Assembly: GCF_964199755.1 (NCBI RefSeq)
Contig: NC_133898.1
Coordinates: forward strand, 30,321,985-30,385,984
From: Larus michahellis
Taxonomy: Eukaryota > Chordata > Aves > Charadriiformes > Laridae
Length of the DNA stretch: 64,000 nucleotides
Direction: 5' to 3'
Shown here piece after piece: positions 60,162 through 64,000 of the stretch; position 1 is the first letter of the stretch; the number at the start of each line of letters is the position of its first letter. The translations under genes were made by a program, and so were the position numbers. The notes beneath the pieces are model-generated. The model was not told the origin of the DNA, ran no database searches, and saw only the letters and a list, made by a program, of their open reading frames with translations.

Positions 60162-63100
60162 CTGGAGGGGAAGGAAAAAAAAAAAAAAAAAAAAAAGAGA
60201 CACACATTTGGTAAAATAAAACTGTCAGAGCACGGGATACAAAGAGCAACCAGACTCGAGCTGACGATACTGAACGACTCAAGCCTGAGTACAGGCTGTT
60301 AACTAGTGTTACTGCATTTGTTAACTTTTTTTTTATTGTAATTGCAGTTTAATAAGGAAAACTGGTAACTAAAACCAGATTTAATGCCTGACTATGGATA
60401 GTACCACTGCCTCCATCACAGCGCACCAGCCTGACCAAGCCCTGCTCTCTGGCCCTGCAGTGCCACAGGAATTCAGGACATGTTGTGGAGTAGGGGAAGG
60501 CTGGAGGATACAGCACACACCACCATGGCTTGGTCTTAGAAAGCAAGAAGAAAGCCCTTTCTGGCTAATAGCTGCAATTGACTGACTGTAGGACCAGAGT
60601 CTCTACTTTAGCCACCAGTAAATCAGCAAAAACCCCACACCATGCAGAAAAGAAACGAAAAGTCCCAACACACCCAAGCGCTGATCGTATGTCTCCATCA
60701 GGGCAATCTTCTGCTTTACATTTTCAATTGTGTCAAACAGGGGTCGCAAGTCTAATTTACTTTGCTGCTGGTTTGCCATCTGTATCAGCTGTTTCACTTG
60801 TGATTCTAGGCGCGCAGACTTATCCAGGTGACTGGCCAGAGCCTTCCCAGTTCATGCCATTGGAAGAGGGTGGAAGCAGAGACAAGAGACATTCATAAAA
60901 TGCCACTTCGTTTGAAATAAGAGAAAGAAGCTTTTAGCCTGTCGGCAATATCAACTATATGGTGCATTTGCAAGTACTCTGCTGGTTTAGGAACGTATCC
61001 AAATGCTCCTTCACAATTAATTCAGTATTTAGTGACTGAGAAGCTGTCCCTTACTCAGATCAATTCGCACTGCATCACTTCAGTCAACTGATTATTCAAA
61101 TTTACATCTGCATGTTTGCTCTGGGGATCTGGCCATGAGGATTTATACAGTGCTTTTTGCCCAGATCAGATATCCAAAATTCTTTATTGGTTAAAATGAG
61201 AAAACAATACTGTATTGTAAAAAACCAAGAAGGGCTTGTAAAGTGTTTGGGAGACAGTATTTTTTATTGCCCTGCTATTAATAACAACTTTTATGGCATA
61301 AACACATTTAAGGACACAAGAAAGCAATTGGCCAAAAAAGATAAAATTAATGTCTCACCTGTGTGCTTACCATCAAGTTGCTATTTTTACCAAACAGCTG
61401 TGTAAACTGCCTGAATTCTTTCTCACACTTTTTAATGGCCTCTGCTAGCTGCTGGATTTTAATCTCTTTACATTCCAGGCTCTTATATAGGTCAGATATC
61501 TACAGATGGAAAAAAGAGAGTAAAAATGCTAAGGCACACCAAAATATACAACAATCAAATTAAAACATATGTGACTATATAGGAGAAAGTGGAAAAGTTT
61601 ACAGTGCAAAGCCTTTAACTTAGCTAGATACAGCACTACTTAATTCAGAATTTGTGAATTTGTCCATTTGTCTGAAAGAATGGAACATAAGGTAATCATA
61701 TCCTTTAATAGATCTGTGTGGCAACAGGCGTAAAGAGACTCATATCTCTCATCCCCATCATGATGATCCATTCGGGGGATAATACATACTTACATGCACA
61801 CATGTGCATGTGTTTCTGTGTGTATGTATATACTTCCCCCCCCATATTAGGGTCTAACCAGTAAAAAAGATGAGTCAGTGAGTAGTACTAACTCCAAAAC
61901 CAAGTTGTAGGATTTCAGGGCACTTATTTTTAGCATAAGCAAGCAGAAGAGTAAGTCAATCATCAGTTTGGATGCCTTCACCTTAGCAGGATTGAGCATA
62001 CACCCGGTGTCACCTGATGGGAGCCGCAGAAGCCATCACGAGTGGAAAGCTGCTTGCAACTGGCTCTGCACTACTCTGTGCTGCCTTTACAGAGGGGGGT
62101 GACTTGGGCATCTAAAGGCTCCTTTTTGGAGCAATCTGACCAGCCACTGAAACTTTAAAATGCTCTATCTCCAAACTTTGTACCTACTGTAAGCAGAGAC
62201 CAAAAGCAAATGAGGTGAGCGATGGCAACGAGCCTCCCACCGTGCTTGGTGGAGAATATATGTGCCTGAGCATAGAGAGGTTTCCATCTGATTGACTGAC
62301 TTCACTAGAAAAGCTTACGCTGACTTTCGAGGTGTGCAAAGATGACAAAAACAGTCTTTTAAAATGTAGCTGAGCTAAACCAGGCAACAAATGCAGAATC
62401 TCGTATCATCCTCTAACCAGCGAAGCACCACTGAAGAGTGCTCGTTAAATATGACTTCGTCTTACCTGTTCTTCCAACCGGGAGTTCTTGTCCAAAATCT
62501 GCAGCATGTGTTCCCTCAGGGCACTGTTTTCATGTTCGGCAAGTTTCCCTCTTTTAATCTTAGAGAGGCAGAGGGGGAAGTGAAAGAATAAAATAATAAG
62601 ATACGCAGATTTTTGAAGCTGTTAGTAAAAAATTTATTGATGCAAGTATTTAAAATGTCTCCTCTGTGCTTTGAAAGTGAGGGAACAGCAGTCCTGATTC
62701 TCTTGTACAGCATCTTAGCTGATATTAGAAATGGTTGTGAAAGAACAAAAAATGGGGTGTTTGGGTTTTTTTTATTAATTACTCTGATTGTTTTGGGAGA
62801 CAAATTCTAGTTCCAGTACAGAAAAAGATCTATAAAACAGTACCTTTACAAGACAGCCATACTGCTTATATGGGCAGTCCACTTCTGCCTCAGGACACAC
62901 AGCGTGATGCTTTTCAATCTGCATGTATTAACAAAGAAACTTGCTATGACATAAATATTAAGTAACTTGCCACACTAATAAAATCTCAATGCCTGCATAA
63001 AGGGTGAACAAAGGCCAATGTCATGACACCACTGATCATGTAAACAGGGAAATGAGTATTCAGAGTCAATAAGCAAGCCAGATGTTTTTCCATACTGCAA

Positions 63101-63845
63101 AATGCCAAGAGTCTGCAGTGACCGAATACCTCACTTCTAAGATGGGATGTATATTCCTTTTAGGGCCAAAGAAAGAAAATACTTAGAGCAATGAAGTTTT
63201 ATTGGCACGGACCAATGTGGTCTGCAACGTCACTTTCAGTTTTCATAAATGTCTGTGACCTGCTGAATGACGGTATATGAAAAAAATAATAGTACCTCCT
63301 TTTTCAGAATTATTTGTGAACAGTTTTGGAGACAAGGCACAGGATAATCAGGACAGTCATTTTTCTCATGATCCTGGGGAAAAAAGAAACAAAACAAGGC
63401 AATGGTTTGGATTTTTGTGAAGTAGTATACATGGAGGAAGCTATGCAAAAAGTAATCCCAAACATACATGTGTAAGCCCCATATCACGTTGTTGTTCATA
63501 AGTGAGCAACAGTAACTGGTTTTATTTAAAGCACGTTTATTATACTTTCTCCTTCAGCTACTCAGCCAAATTGTGTTTCAGGGGTTGTTAAGGCCCATTG
63601 CAATGCTGGAAACTTTTCACCCAGCAACATTAAGAAGAAACACGTGCTATGGATTCCCAGGGAATGCTTTATAATCTTACCTTTATGTTAATTAACATCA
63701 CATATTTATTACAGTACTGACACATTTCGTCTCGAAATTTACAGTGCCGGCTCAAATGCTCTTTCAAGTCTTTCCGTAGAATTTGATCACAACATCCATC
63801 ATTAGTGCACTGCACGCTTTCAAACAAACACTGCTGAAGATGCTC
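59584..63845 (-). CDS. TRAF5: TRAF5, TNF receptor-associated factor 5, 3' seven exons (gene-level entry)
   Basis: TRAF5 is a cytoplasmic adaptor that binds TNF-receptor family tails (CD40, OX40, LTBR, CD27 in mammals) and passes signals to NF-kB and JNK. Exons at 63,845-63,681, 63,373-63,296, 62,918-62,844, 62,558-62,466, 61,499-61,371, 60,842-60,674 and 60,161-59,584 join in frame to 428 codons plus stop. They encode TRAF-type zinc fingers, a coiled coil and the MATH/TRAF-C domain. Human TRAF5 has 557 residues, so about 130 N-terminal residues (RING and first finger) lie beyond the right edge. All junctions are GT-AG. TRAF5 rather than TRAF3 is called from the coiled-coil sequence and from the RD3 neighbourhood. 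The visible part is intact. Confidence 0.96.
60674..60842 (-). CDS. TRAF5: TRAF5 coding exon, coiled coil
   Basis: The frame reads ALASHLDKSARLESQVKQLI and then QMANQQQSKLDLRPLFDTIE, ending DQRL in phase 1. The acceptor is GGGAAG|GCT: the frame has a TGA just upstream, and other AG sites would break the phase. The donor (TTGG|GTGTGT) is weaker than usual. Compared with my memory of the mammalian protein, about five residues seem to be missing at the exon's start. Confidence 0.88.
61371..61499 (-). CDS. TRAF5: TRAF5 coding exon, coiled coil
   Basis: Forty-three codons in phase 0 read ISDLYKSLECKEIKIQQLAE followed by AIKKCEKEFRQFTQLFGKN, with heptad-like spacing of hydrophobic residues. The donor is ATG|GTAAGC and the acceptor CATCTGTAG. 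Confidence 0.93.
62466..62558 (-). CDS. TRAF5: TRAF5 coding exon, start of the coiled coil
   Basis: Thirty-one codons in phase 0: IKRGKLAEHENSALREHMLQ, then ILDKNSRLEEQ. The EHENSALREHM segment is the typical link between the last zinc finger and the coiled coil in this TRAF. The donor is CAG|GTAAGA. Confidence 0.93.
62844..62918 (-). CDS. TRAF5: TRAF5 coding exon, TRAF-type zinc finger
   Basis: Twenty-five codons read IEKHHAVCPEAEVDCPYKQY then GCLVK. The His and Cys spacing (HxxxC, then CPYxxxGC) is that of a TRAF zinc finger. The acceptor is ACATGCAG and the donor AAG|GTACTG. Confidence 0.94.
63296..63373 (-). CDS. TRAF5: TRAF5 coding exon, TRAF-type zinc finger
   Basis: Twenty-six codons read DHEKNDCPDYPVPCLQNCSQ then IILKKE. 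The H-C-C-C ligand pattern is complete. The acceptor has a long pyrimidine tract ending CCCCAG; the donor is GAG|GTACTA. Confidence 0.94.
63681..63845 (-). CDS. TRAF5: TRAF5 coding exon, TRAF-type zinc fingers; most 5' exon in the window
   Basis: Fifty-five codons begin EHLQQCLFESVQCTNDGCCD and continue through LKEHLSRHCKFRDEMCQYC, covering parts of two fingers. The exon opens at GTTGCAG|GAG. The preceding exons, with the RING, lie to the right of the window. Confidence 0.93.
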
Positions 63846-64000
63846 CTGCAACACGTGACAGCAAATTAAACCCCAAAGTATTTCATCGCATCTCCAGTTG
63901 CCCAACAGACCCACAGAGACATTCGGCAGTTTGGTAACAAACAAAATTCCATATACTCTTTTCTCTGTAAACTTTCTCCTTTTCCAACCTCAAAACTATA

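Overview
The window looks like avian nuclear DNA. It holds CR1 LINE copies of several ages, only sparse interspersed repeats, GT-AG introns, two CpG islands, and RD3 and TRAF5 in the neighbourhood known from human 1q32.3 (from memory). No species can be named.

Layout. Bases 1-17,640 are gene-poor: one old CR1 relic, two good RFX X-box sequences and a candidate regulatory block. A CpG island at about 17.69-18.29 kb carries a 17-G run, an X-box-like site and a splice donor facing right; it is the best candidate promoter and noncoding first exon of RD3. The RD3 coding exons are 27,548-27,843 and 35,580-35,877 (+ strand, 197 aa). RD3 has a long putative 3' UTR that includes a strong hairpin. About 38.4-45.4 kb shows no gene.

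On the minus strand, between 54.4 and 46.6 kb, I assembled a small multi-exon gene by hand. It has a CpG-island first exon, six coding exons with matching phases, and a 161-aa product: an Arg/Ser-rich block, then a Lys-rich block, then a short helical tail. I do not recognise the protein. It lies between TRAF5 and RD3, in tandem with TRAF5 and convergent with RD3. As I recall, human LINC00467 (C1orf97), annotated as noncoding, has this place and orientation. This is the most interesting feature here. One intron holds a solo-LTR-like element and an old CR1.

A younger, 5'-truncated CR1 (54.82-55.60 kb) sits just upstream of that gene's CpG island. From about 56.57 kb to the right end is the 3' part of TRAF5 (minus strand): seven exons encode the zinc fingers, coiled coil and MATH/TRAF-C domain. 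The RING-encoding 5' exons lie beyond the window.

The genes do not form a pathway: RD3 acts in photoreceptors, TRAF5 in TNF-receptor signalling, and the middle gene is probably nuclear. What links them is old synteny and, possibly, shared cis-regulation.
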